This document shows, in pieces, positions 1-9,569 of a stretch of 43,007 bases of DNA. Both the position numbers and the translations under genes were made by a program. The DNA comes from Parcubacteria group bacterium (GTDB lineage Bacteria > Patescibacteriota > Minisyncoccia > Phycocordibacterales > UBA2135), in assembly GCA_016176785.1 (NCBI GenBank), contig JACOWN010000011.1, forward strand, positions 1 through 43,007. The letters are read 5' to 3'. The first letter of the stretch is position 1. Every line of letters starts with the position of its first letter. A model generated the notes under the pieces. It did not search any database. It was not told the DNA's origin and was given only the letters and a program-made list of their open reading frames with translations.

Positions 1-348
1 CGCGGCCGAAACGCCGGCGACATTCAAGACCAGCTTCTTTCCGGCATCATGCGCGACGCGCACCATTTGCGGCAAATGATTTTCGTAATACGGGATGCCG
101 CCGTTCGGCATACCGCGCGAGTTTACCGTAAAGAGCAGACTGTCGGTGTCGCTCCGTTGTTCATAATACGTCACGCCTTGATTTTCCGGACGCGGTGACG
201 CCGTTACTGAACCAACGACGATCGCCGCGATCGATGTGCGGGCAAACTTCTCGACGTCTTCAAGCGTCCTGCATGTTCCGGCGGCGTTTATGATCGGGTG
301 TTCAAGGTCCATTCCCGCGAGCGTTACCGCGAGGTCCCCGGTATCCAT
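1..348 (-). CDS. pyrD: Dihydroorotate dehydrogenase-like, N-terminal part (runs off window)
   Basis: Minus-strand reading from ATG at 348: MDTGDLAVTLAGMDLEHPIINAAGTCRTLEDVEKFARTSIAAIVVGSVTASPRPENQG...; N-terminus typical of class 1 DHODH. Confidence 0.75.
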   Translation of the reverse strand, partial: MDTGDLAVTLAGMDLEHPIINAAGTCRTLEDVEKFARTSIAAIVVGSVTASPRPENQGVTYYEQRSDTDSLLFTVNSRGMPNGGIPYYENHLPQMVRVAHDAGKKLVLNVAGVSAA

Positions 349-464
349 AGCGACCCCCACGAGCCAACTGACACAAACTCGCCGAAGTGTATAACAAACA
401 ACAAAAAAAGCAACTCCTTGCGATAAGCAGGACGAACCAAAACTCTTTGACTTTTCTAACGTGA

Positions 465-536
465 TGCGAGCGGAAGGAATCGAACCTTCGGCCTCTGTCT
501 TATCAGGACAGCGTTCTGCCACTGAACTACGCTCGC
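465..536 (-). tRNA. tRNA-Ile (anticodon GAT)
   Basis: Cloverleaf GCGAGCG TA GTTC-AGTGGCA-GAAC G CTGTC-CTGATAA-GACAG AGGCC GAAGG-TTCGATT-CCTTC CGCTCGC A. Confidence 0.95.
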
Positions 537-600
537 GCACAAAGCACTATTGAAATTTAAAAATTATTTTCTTTTTGACCGAACGAACCATTTATGCCGA

Positions 601-659
601 TGATATCAGGACAGCGCCTGCCTGCCGTCAGGCAGGTTCTGCCGCTTGACTACGCTCGC
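601..659 (-). pseudogene. Truncated tRNA-Ile copy (5' half to anticodon loop) interrupted by a 20-nt palindrome
   Basis: Shares GCGAGCGTAGT..GGCAGAA and CGCTGTCCTGAT with the tRNA at 465-536; CCTGCCTGACGGCAGGCAGG inserted between; no T-arm or 3' acceptor strand. Confidence 0.8.
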
Positions 660-782
660 AAGAAAGAAAGGGCACGAAGAAAAAACTCTGCGCCGACACA
701 ACGTATGGTAGCAAAAAACCGGCCATAGCGCAAAGAAAATTCGCTTCTCTGTTTCTTATATTTTCTGTGTTACAATGCCGCT

Positions 783-1667
783 ATGAGCCAGGAAAAAATT
801 ATCGGCATTTATCACAAAGATTGTCTTGACGGCACGACGGCCGCGGCGGTGCTTTTGAAAAAATTTCCCGACTGCCTGCTTGTTTCTCTTTCTCATCGCT
901 ACACCGAGGGCGATGTGGAGCGGGTCCTCCAAAAAACAACTCGCGAGACAACCGTCTTTATTGTTGATTTTTCTTTGCGGGAAGGACACACGGAGAAGCT
1001 CATGCAAACGGCACGGGAAGTCATCAACATTGACCATCATGTCGGCGCCGAGGAAAAATTGCGCGCCCTCGCCGAACGTCATACGGGGTTCACGTATGTT
1101 TTTGACAACAGCCGTTCCGGCGCCTCGCTGACGTGGGTGTATTTTTACGGGGAAAAAAACATTCCTCAAATTATTCTCTTTGTTGAGGACTCTGACCTCT
1201 GGCGTTTCTCGTTCGGCGACAAGACGCGCCATGCCGCAAGTTACCTCTACCAATTTACGGAAAAACCGAAAGAGGTGCTCGGTTTTATGGAGCGAGGCGA
1301 TGCGGCGATAAAAGAAATACTTGAAAAAGGGAAAGTGTTTTTTGAGTATCGCGAATACCTCACCGATATACTTATGAAAACCGTCCTGCCGGTGATGATC
1401 AATGTCGGCGGGCATATCGTTCCGGCGCACAATTCTCCCGAGTTCCTCCGTTCAGACGTCGGACACAAACTGGCCGTTGAGCTCGGAAAAACGGTCTCGA
1501 CGTTCGTTATAGACAATGATTCCGTACGCCTTCATTTCCGCGGGGATGCGGCGTATAGCCCGTCCGCGCTTGAACTTGCCAAACTGCTTGGCGGCGGGGG
1601 GCATAGAAATGCCGCGGGCGCTCAAGTGCCGCTCAAAGATTTCTGCGGGATGATCGTCCCGCGCTAG
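783..1667 (+). CDS. DHH superfamily phosphoesterase
   Basis: 294 aa; HKDCLDGTTAAAVL, IDHHVGAEE, C-terminal GGGGHRNAAGAQV (DHHA1-like). Confidence 0.9.
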   Translation: MSQEKIIGIYHKDCLDGTTAAAVLLKKFPDCLLVSLSHRYTEGDVERVLQKTTRETTVFIVDFSLREGHTEKLMQTAREVINIDHHVGAEEKLRALAERHTGFTYVFDNSRSGASLTWVYFYGEKNIPQIILFVEDSDLWRFSFGDKTRHAASYLYQFTEKPKEVLGFMERGDAAIKEILEKGKVFFEYREYLTDILMKTVLPVMINVGGHIVPAHNSPEFLRSDVGHKLAVELGKTVSTFVIDNDSVRLHFRGDAAYSPSALELAKLLGGGGHRNAAGAQVPLKDFCGMIVPR

Positions 1668-1676
1668 AGGAGAGAG

Positions 1677-1717
1677 ATAAAAAGTTCAGCCGGTCTTCCG
1701 AAGAGGAAGACCGGCTG
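1677..1717 (-). terminator. Intrinsic terminator between convergent genes
   Basis: CAGCCGGTCTTCC/GGAAGACCGGCTG 13-bp stem; minus-strand T-rich tail AACTTTTTATC. Confidence 0.8.
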
Positions 1718-1738
1718 TTGAGGTTGGGGGGCGATGTG

Positions 1739-2131
1739 TCAGGCGACTTCCCCTGCCGCCTTGACGCGGTTGTGGCGGGGGAAGGTGGCGATGACGCGAA
1801 GCCTGCTCCGCCGCAGGAGACCTGCGGCGGAGACGACGGCGGCCATGGCGGCGGCGGTCAGGAGCAGAACTGCCCCCTGCATCGCCGCCGCGGCGATGAA
1901 ATACGCTTCCGTCGCGTTCGCCGCGGCGCTCTTCGCGGCGGTCGCCGCGCCCGCCGCGAGGTAGAACTCCGCCGCGCCGACGACGAACGCGACGGCGGTG
2001 ACGAACGCGACGGCGGCGACGACCGCGGCGCTGTAGAAACAGCGCCCGACGACGGCGGCGACGACCGCCGCGATTGTGATCGCGGAGGGCGCGCCCACCG
2101 CGATCAAAAACAGAAAATCGAAGGACCTCAT
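1739..2131 (-). CDS. Ala/Val-rich hydrophobic small membrane protein, hypothetical
   Basis: ORF 1739..2143 minus; promoter TTGACA-17-TATCAT and SD-like GGAGGTGA before ATG at 2131; terminator downstream. Confidence 0.55.
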   Translation of the reverse strand: MRSFDFLFLIAVGAPSAITIAAVVAAVVGRCFYSAAVVAAVAFVTAVAFVVGAAEFYLAAGAATAAKSAAANATEAYFIAAAAMQGAVLLLTAAAMAAVVSAAGLLRRSRLRVIATFPRHNRVKAAGEVA

Positions 2132-2162
2132 CTTCACCTCCATATCAGATTGTACTTATTTT

Positions 2163-2191
2163 ATGATAGCATATATTATACTCTTTGTCAA
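2163..2191 (-). promoter_or_regulatory. Sigma70-type promoter TTGACA-N17-TATCAT
   Basis: Read on minus strand: TTGACAAAGAGTATAATATATGCTATCAT. Confidence 0.65.
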
Positions 2192-2210
2192 CATATCCGA
2201 GAGCATCCGA

Positions 2211-2246
2211 AAAAGCGGCTGAAATGACCTTATTTCAGCCGCTTTT
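2211..2246. terminator. Bidirectional terminator downstream of 16S rRNA
   Basis: aaaAGCGGCTGAAAT-gacctt-ATTTCAGCCGCTttt, perfect 12-bp stem with A/T tracts on both sides. Confidence 0.85.
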
Positions 2247-2394
2247 TTACCCTTTGCTTCACTAAAAAATCCTCTCTTTTGTTCCGTCCTGTCCCCTGAT
2301 CTCGACTTAGAGCTCCGAGACCAACACTCTTTTTTAGCCGCAAAGCGGCTTTCAACCTGGTCGCCATCCCGCGCAAGACGCGGAATGGAAATAA

Positions 2395-4032
<1,638 letters not shown>

Positions 4033-4036
4033 AAAT

Positions 4037-4059
4037 GGACAGAACAGAACAAAAGAAAG
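4037..4059 (-). other. 16S leader arm of rRNA processing stem (pairs with 2272-2294)
   Basis: Leader RNA CUUUCUUUUGUUCUGUUCUGUCC pairs over 23 nt with trailer GGACAGGACGGAACAAAAGAGAG (3 G-U). Confidence 0.8.
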
Positions 4060-4131
4060 GGTTTCCTTTTGCTGTTCGTTATTTGATTGTCAAGGTTCGC
4101 AATTCAAAAGTGCCCATCGGGCACGTACCTT

Positions 4132-4159
4132 AGTATACCGAACGGTTTACTTTTGGCAA
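4132..4159 (-). promoter_or_regulatory. Candidate 16S rRNA promoter TTGCCA-N16-TATACT
   Basis: Minus strand TTGCCAAAAGTAAACCGTTCGGTATACT about 100 nt upstream of 16S. Confidence 0.65.
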
Positions 4160-4230
4160 GTCCGCCGGTGCGGACGTGTGCACACTATACCATGCATGAA
4201 GCCGCGCCGCAATCCAACAAAAAAACCGGC

Positions 4231-4602
4231 CTAGTGTTGGCCGGGGCTTTGCGCGCGTGCGCGCCGTTTTTCATTCATATGGAAACCGAGAAAGAGCAGG
4301 CCGACCGAACAACTGAACGCGGCGAGGGCGTAGACGATGCCGAACCAGAACAAGGCGCCGATGCTTGCCGCGTTAAGAACGGCGCTCGCGAAAAAGACCG
4401 ACACATACCGGCCGTACCGAAAGATGCGCGCATAGTGCGGCAGCGCCGGCCACCACACGAACCAGAACGCGGGCGCCGCGGCGCCGAGCGGGTCGCTCAT
4501 CATGAGAACCGGACCGTACCAAAAATTGACTGCCGCCGCATGGACGAAGGACGATGCGAGGCAGAGCGCAAGAAGCGTCGTTTTTGTTTTCGGCTTGCGC
4601 AT
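4231..4602 (-). CDS. Small integral membrane protein, hypothetical
   Basis: MRKPKTKTTLLALCLASSFVHAAAVNFWYGPVLMM...; several hydrophobic segments; overlaps none of the neighbouring conserved CDS. Confidence 0.6.
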   Translation of the reverse strand: MRKPKTKTTLLALCLASSFVHAAAVNFWYGPVLMMSDPLGAAAPAFWFVWWPALPHYARIFRYGRYVSVFFASAVLNAASIGALFWFGIVYALAAFSCSVGLLFLGFHMNEKRRARAQSPGQH

Positions 4603-4610
4603 GGCCGCTC

Positions 4611-5474
4611 TTAGAAAGACGCTTCGTCGCGGATGAGTTTCCACAAAGCGGACGGCGATTCTTGGCTCTCAAAATACTGCGCAATCCGCGCGAGCATGCG
4701 CATCGGGAGCGCGCCGTCGCAGACGCGGTGGTCTATTCGGAACGCAAGCCGCGTAAATCGCCGTCGCGCGTCAAGTCCCGACTGTATGAGCGTCAGGTTG
4801 AAAAGAAAAGACGTCGGGCGAATGCGGTTCTCGTCATCACGCGTTGAGGGAACGGTTGAGTGCGGCGCCATGTCGCCCAAAGCGCCCGTATTGTTGAAAG
4901 TGACGCCGAGATTTCGGCATTCCTCAAGCGTTATGAGCCCTTGTTTTGCGCGGCAAATGCGGTCGTTGACCGTTGCGGCAAGCTCAAGGAACGAGAGGAG
5001 CTCTGCGCGCTCTATGACCGGCATGACCAGCACCTCGTCGCCGTCCTTGCAGGGGACGTTCACGGCAATACCCATGCTGACGCCGTTCAAGAAACAGACC
5101 TGCTCCGTTGCGGCATCCCAATACGCATTCAGCCGAGAAAATGCGGGGCGCGCGATGAGCCGCGCCGCGAGGTACATGAAAAAATAATCGTACCGGAGCG
5201 GGAGCCGCGCGAACGAAGCGAAAGCTTCCCGCTCCCGCGTTACAAACGCAAAGAGATCGGTCACTTCAAACTGCTTCGTCATACCCCCGCCCGTGGGAAT
5301 CTTCGCACTCTCGGTCATGAGCCGCGATTGTTCAAGGCGAAGCGGGTGCGGCGCGGCCATGCGGCCGCGCCGCACAAAATCGTCCGCCGCAATCTGGGGG
5401 TTCCGCGCGGACCCGCCGTTTGAGTGCCACTCCGTTTCGGTCGTTTCGGGAGGAAATGCGCCTTTGCTGGCCAT
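4611..5474 (-). CDS. 2-oxoacid dehydrogenase E2 catalytic (acyltransferase) domain protein, no lipoyl domain
   Basis: PLRLEQSRLMTESAKIPTGGGMTKQFEVTDL... and catalytic motif FRIDHRVCDGALPMRML. Confidence 0.85.
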   Translation of the reverse strand: MASKGAFPPETTETEWHSNGGSARNPQIAADDFVRRGRMAAPHPLRLEQSRLMTESAKIPTGGGMTKQFEVTDLFAFVTREREAFASFARLPLRYDYFFMYLAARLIARPAFSRLNAYWDAATEQVCFLNGVSMGIAVNVPCKDGDEVLVMPVIERAELLSFLELAATVNDRICRAKQGLITLEECRNLGVTFNNTGALGDMAPHSTVPSTRDDENRIRPTSFLFNLTLIQSGLDARRRFTRLAFRIDHRVCDGALPMRMLARIAQYFESQESPSALWKLIRDEASF

Positions 5475-5531
5475 GCGAAAGCCCTTTCTTCACAACAGGT
5501 TCTACCACTTGTTGTAACACGAAAACGGAAA

Positions 5532-5561
5532 AAGAAAAAAGACGCCCGAAGAACGGACGTC
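5532..5561 (-). terminator. Intrinsic terminator downstream of E1beta
   Basis: Minus: GACGTCCG-TTCTT-CGGGCGTC TTTTTTCTTTTT. Confidence 0.75.
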
Positions 5562-5579
5562 ATTTCCAGCAGTAGTGAA

Positions 5580-6635
5580 TTAAAATGAGAGAACATGCCG
5601 CGCGGCGTTGAGAACCCGTTCCGCCGTCGGCATCTGCAGATGCTCCATGCGCGGCAGCGGCATGACGGTGTCGTACGCCGTCACCCGCTTCACGGGCGCT
5701 TGAAGCGACGTCAGGCCTTCGTCGGCGAGCCGCGCGGCGATTTCCGCGCCGAAGCCGCCGGTAAGCGTCGCCTCGTGAACGATAACGCACCGACCTGTTT
5801 TCTCCACGGAACGGAGAATGGTTCCAAAATCAAATGTCGGTCCGAGCGTTGCAACGTCAACGACATCCGCGCTCCTTCCTTCGCTCGTTTCAAGCACGCG
5901 CGCCGCTTCAAGCGTTTCCCGCATCATGGCGCCCCACGAAACGAGCGTCAGCGCGTCTCCTTCGCGGAGCACGAACGACGTGTCAAGCGGAAGGGCAATT
6001 CCGTCGTCTTCCACCGTCTCAAAAAATGAGCGATACTCCCGTTTCGGTTCCAAAAAAACGACGGGGTCCGGATCGCGCACTGCGGCGAGAAGAAGACCGT
6101 ACGCCCGTTTCGGGGAAGACGGCACAACGACGCGGATCCCCGGCAAATGCGCGAAAAGCGCTTCGGTGCTTTCCGAGTGATGCTCCGGAGCGTGGATTCC
6201 GCCGCCATAGGGCATGCGAATGACGAGGGGGCACGAAAGAACGCCTTCGGTCCTGTTGCGAAGCCGCGCCGCATGACACAACACTTGGTCAAGAGCGGGC
6301 GGGCAGAAGCCCATGAACTGGATTTCAACAACGGGCCGAAGCCCCATCGCCGCCATGCCGACAGCGGTTCCGATGAGCATTGATTCGGCGAGCGGGGTGT
6401 CAAAGACGCGGCGTTCGCCAAAACGCTTTTGCAGCCCTTCCGTTACGCGGAACACGCCGCCGTTTACGCCGACATCCTCGCCGAAAAGGAGCACGTTTTC
6501 GTCTTCCTCAAGGACGCGCGCAAGCGCAAGCCGCACCGCCTCAAGAATAGTCCGCTCGTTGGGAACGCGTTGCTTCGTTCTCTCGCCCTGCTTCAACACG
6601 CCGACAACGGTGTCTGTTTCGGGAACGCCGGTCAT
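5580..6635 (-). CDS. pdhB: Pyruvate/2-oxoacid dehydrogenase E1 component, beta subunit
   Basis: RTILEAVRLALARVLEEDENVLLFGEDVGVNGGVFRVTEGLQKRFGERRVFDTPLAESMLIGTAVGMAAMGLRPVVEIQ; SD-like AAAGGAG upstream; ATGA overlap with E1alpha. Confidence 0.95.
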   Translation of the reverse strand: MTGVPETDTVVGVLKQGERTKQRVPNERTILEAVRLALARVLEEDENVLLFGEDVGVNGGVFRVTEGLQKRFGERRVFDTPLAESMLIGTAVGMAAMGLRPVVEIQFMGFCPPALDQVLCHAARLRNRTEGVLSCPLVIRMPYGGGIHAPEHHSESTEALFAHLPGIRVVVPSSPKRAYGLLLAAVRDPDPVVFLEPKREYRSFFETVEDDGIALPLDTSFVLREGDALTLVSWGAMMRETLEAARVLETSEGRSADVVDVATLGPTFDFGTILRSVEKTGRCVIVHEATLTGGFGAEIAARLADEGLTSLQAPVKRVTAYDTVMPLPRMEHLQMPTAERVLNAARHVLSF

Positions 6636-7738
6636 GGCGCGTCTCCTTTCTCGCGAATGAATTCTGCTTTTTGCCGCGCAACCGATGGCGGCAATGACGC
6701 GTAGAGGTGGTCAAACATTGCCGCGCATTGCCGCGGCGCGTCTTTGACAATGCGGAGGTATGCGTCCTTCTCCGCCTCAACGCCCGCCTCTATGCTCGCG
6801 CAAATTTCCGCGTCGTCTTCTCCCCGCAACATGCCGCGCGAGGTGAGAAACGCGCGAAGGCGCGCGATCGGTTCGCGTTCCGTGGCCGCACTTACTTCTT
6901 CCACGCTCCGATACCGGCCGGCACTGCCAGCGTCCGCGGTCGTGTGGTCGCCGAGGCGATACGTTTCTGCCTCAACAAGCACCGGACCTTTGCCCGCGCG
7001 CGCCGCCGCGCACGCCTCGCCGAGAATGTGCCGGACCGCGATGATGTCGTTGCCGTCAACACGCACACACGGCATGCCGAACGCTACCGCTTTTTGGGCA
7101 AGCGTCGGGGCGGCGGTTTGTTTCTGACGAGGCACGGAAATTGCCCACTGATTGTTGGAAATGACGAACACGACCGGCGCCAGAAAGACGCTCGCCCAGT
7201 TGAGCGCTTCGTAGAAGTCGCCTTCCGAAGTCGCTCCGTCCCCAAGCGCGCAGACGGCGATGCGGCTTTCGCCGCGATATTTGAACGCGAACGCGGCGCC
7301 GGCGGCGTGGAGGGCATGCGTCGCAATGGGGATGCAGACGGGAAAATTCCCGTGCCGCGCGATCTCTGCGCTGCCGCGTTCGTCGCCGCCCCAAAAAAGA
7401 AAGAGCGCCTGCAATGGAACGCCGCGCATAAAGAGCGCGCCGCCTTCACGGTACTGCAAAAGAAAGACGTCATCGGACCGCATGACGCTCCCGATGGCGA
7501 CGCTCACCGCTTCCTGCCCAAGGACGCTTGGATAGGTGCCGAGTTGGCCGGTTTTTTGCAGATTGACCGCTTTTGCGTCAAAAACGCGCGCCAATACCAT
7601 CCACCGATACATCGAGAGAAGTTCGGAAGGGTCCTCGGCAAACGGCGGAAGCGGCTTTTTCACCACCGCCCCGCGTTCGTCAAGGAACCGATGAAGATGC
7701 AGGTCAAAGGTGACTTTTCCAATGCGGGTCCCGCTCAT
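6632..7738 (-). CDS. pdhA: Pyruvate/2-oxoacid dehydrogenase E1 component, alpha subunit
   Basis: LLSMYRWMVLARVFDAKAVNLQKTGQLGTYPSVLGQEA...; TPP motif GDGATSEGDFYEALNWASVFLAPVVFVISNNQWAIS. Confidence 0.95.
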   Translation of the reverse strand: MSGTRIGKVTFDLHLHRFLDERGAVVKKPLPPFAEDPSELLSMYRWMVLARVFDAKAVNLQKTGQLGTYPSVLGQEAVSVAIGSVMRSDDVFLLQYREGGALFMRGVPLQALFLFWGGDERGSAEIARHGNFPVCIPIATHALHAAGAAFAFKYRGESRIAVCALGDGATSEGDFYEALNWASVFLAPVVFVISNNQWAISVPRQKQTAAPTLAQKAVAFGMPCVRVDGNDIIAVRHILGEACAAARAGKGPVLVEAETYRLGDHTTADAGSAGRYRSVEEVSAATEREPIARLRAFLTSRGMLRGEDDAEICASIEAGVEAEKDAYLRIVKDAPRQCAAMFDHLYASLPPSVARQKAEFIREKGDAP

Positions 7739-7815
7739 ATCGCACCTTTTTTCAAGAGTTCTTCTGCCCCAACTTTCCCACGATGCCGATAAAAAATCAA
7801 CCGAGCGTCCGCATG

Positions 7816-7840
7816 AAAAAGCCGCCCCTGAGGAGGCGGT
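7816..7840 (-). terminator. Intrinsic terminator of the 7868-7993 gene
   Basis: Minus: CCGCC-TCCTCAGG-GGCGG CTTTTTC. Confidence 0.7.
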
Positions 7841-7867
7841 TCTAAGAAGTTGGGGAGGACGGTCAGG

Positions 7868-7993
7868 TCAGTCGAAATAACCGGCGGAGACGAGCGCCTT
7901 CATGAGGCGCCAGAAGAGAACCGGGTCTCCGGTTCTCTCCGAGAGTTCGCGAAGCTCCGGCCGGAGCTTCGCGGTACGCGGATTTTTGTACAT
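7868..7993 (-). CDS. 41-aa small protein (not in ORF track), or structured RNA
   Basis: MYKNPRTAKLRPELRELSERTGDPVLFWRLMKALVSAGYFD; promoter TTGACT-17-CATACT, GGAG 9 nt before ATG, terminator downstream. Confidence 0.6.
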   Translation of the reverse strand: MYKNPRTAKLRPELRELSERTGDPVLFWRLMKALVSAGYFD

Positions 7994-8025
7994 TGGTCAA
8001 ATCTCCGTATTTTTGCGCTCGGCAT

Positions 8026-8054
8026 AGTATGACAAACTCTCAGAGAATAGTCAA
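8026..8054 (-). promoter_or_regulatory. Sigma70-type promoter TTGACT-N17-CATACT
   Basis: Minus strand TTGACTATTCTCTGAGAGTTTGTCATACT. Confidence 0.65.
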
Positions 8055-8056
8055 GG

Positions 8057-8629
8057 TTATGTCTTGACACGGCGCTCCCGCGCGGCGATTTCTTTCATGA
8101 CGCGGTCAACTTCAGCAAAGAGTTCTTCGCGGGTGCCGTCGTTCCGTATGTGAAAATCCGCTTGCGCGATGACGGCTGCGATATTTTGTTTTGCGGGATC
8201 GGTCGCGTGCATTTCCCGTTCTTCATCGGCGCAAAATGCGTCAAAAGAAACGCCATCCGTTGAGCTCCCGCGTTTTATGACGCGTTCATACCGAGTGCGC
8301 GGCTCTGCATCAACGGCGATCAGATAAAAACCGTCGGCGCGCTCAAGCGCGCCGACTTCGCCCGGCGTACGCACCGATTCAATGACCGCATCGCCGCCCT
8401 CTCTCTGCGCTTGGCGATACAGTGCCAAAGCGAGATACCCCGGCCCGTAGCGTCGGCGCAGATCATTACCCACGTGAACCATCGTATCGCGGGACACCGG
8501 CAGATCGCGGCATTCTATCTCTTTCACTAAAAAATCCCGCACGGAATAGTGCCGGAATCCGCGCCGCACGAGACGCGACACAACCTCCCCCTTGCCCGCG
8601 CCGAGCGTTCCGGTAATCCCGAGTATCAT
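8057..8629 (-). CDS. Dephospho-CoA-kinase-like P-loop nucleotide kinase
   Basis: MILGITGTLGAGKGEVVSRLVRRGFRHYSVRDFL...; Walker A GTLGAGKG; ATGA overlap with secF. Confidence 0.8.
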   Translation of the reverse strand: MILGITGTLGAGKGEVVSRLVRRGFRHYSVRDFLVKEIECRDLPVSRDTMVHVGNDLRRRYGPGYLALALYRQAQREGGDAVIESVRTPGEVGALERADGFYLIAVDAEPRTRYERVIKRGSSTDGVSFDAFCADEEREMHATDPAKQNIAAVIAQADFHIRNDGTREELFAEVDRVMKEIAARERRVKT

Positions 8630-9558
8630 GCGTCTTTCGGCCGCCCCATAAGAGCCAAAAGCGGCGCGGCCAAGAAGAGCGACGACCACGTGCCGGCGAT
8701 AACACCGATCGAGAGGACGAGCGCGAAGTTTTGCGTTGCCGCGCTGCCGATGAAGTACAGAGCGAGAAGCGCGAAGAGCGTCGTGAGGGAGGTGTTCAAA
8801 GAACGGCCGTACGACTGGTTCAAACTTTCACCGACCGTTTCTTCAAACGGTTTTTCAAGCCCCGCGTCATGGTTGCGGCGCAGATTATCGCGCACGCGGT
8901 CAAAAACGACGATGGTGTCGTTCACCGAATAGCCGAGAATGGCAAGAAGCGCCATAACGAACAGGGCGTCTATCTGCGCGTCAATAAAACGGCTCCCCAA
9001 AAACGCAAAAAGGCCGGTGGGGATGATAACGTCGTGTAGCAAGGCAACGACAGCGACGGCGCCGTAATGCCATCCGCGAACGCGGATGGTTTCTTCCTCC
9101 CCGAGCGCGGCGCCGGATGCTTTCCGAAACGCAAAAGCGAGATAAAGGATAATCGCAAGCGCGACCGCGCCTATCGCGATCCACGCTTTTCGCTTCATCT
9201 CTGCTCCGATAGACGGGCCGACCAAACTATATCGCTCTTCAACGAGCTGGTCGCGCCCCTCGGCAGAGAGCGCGCTGATGAGCCGAGAGCGTTCGTCCTG
9301 CGCGAGCGCCCTTGCGCGAATGATATAGCCGCGTTCCCCCGCCTCTTGCACCAATGCATCCGAGAAACCCGCCGCCGTGAGGCGTTCATGCATGAGGCGC
9401 ACATCAGGCCGCGCGTTCACGTAGTTCACTTCAGTGATAACGCCGCCGCTAAACTCAATGCTGGGGTTTAATCCCCACCACAGCATCGCAAAAAGCGCGA
9501 ACGCGACAAATGCGCCCGAGATTGAGAAAAAAAGCGTTTTGTGGCGAATGACGAACAT
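8626..9558 (-). CDS. secF: Protein translocase subunit SecF
   Basis: MFVIRHKTLFFSISGAF...GYSVNDTIVVFDRVRDNLRR...GESLNQSYGRSLNTSLTTLF. Confidence 0.95.
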   Translation of the reverse strand: MFVIRHKTLFFSISGAFVAFALFAMLWWGLNPSIEFSGGVITEVNYVNARPDVRLMHERLTAAGFSDALVQEAGERGYIIRARALAQDERSRLISALSAEGRDQLVEERYSLVGPSIGAEMKRKAWIAIGAVALAIILYLAFAFRKASGAALGEEETIRVRGWHYGAVAVVALLHDVIIPTGLFAFLGSRFIDAQIDALFVMALLAILGYSVNDTIVVFDRVRDNLRRNHDAGLEKPFEETVGESLNQSYGRSLNTSLTTLFALLALYFIGSAATQNFALVLSIGVIAGTWSSLFLAAPLLALMGRPKDA

Positions 9559-9569
9559 GATCGGTCCGG

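Noticed and set aside
1718-2227. Plus-strand 169-aa Gly/Arg/Asp-rich ORF
   Set aside because: Low-complexity shadow of the minus-strand hydrophobic ORF, which has promoter and SD.
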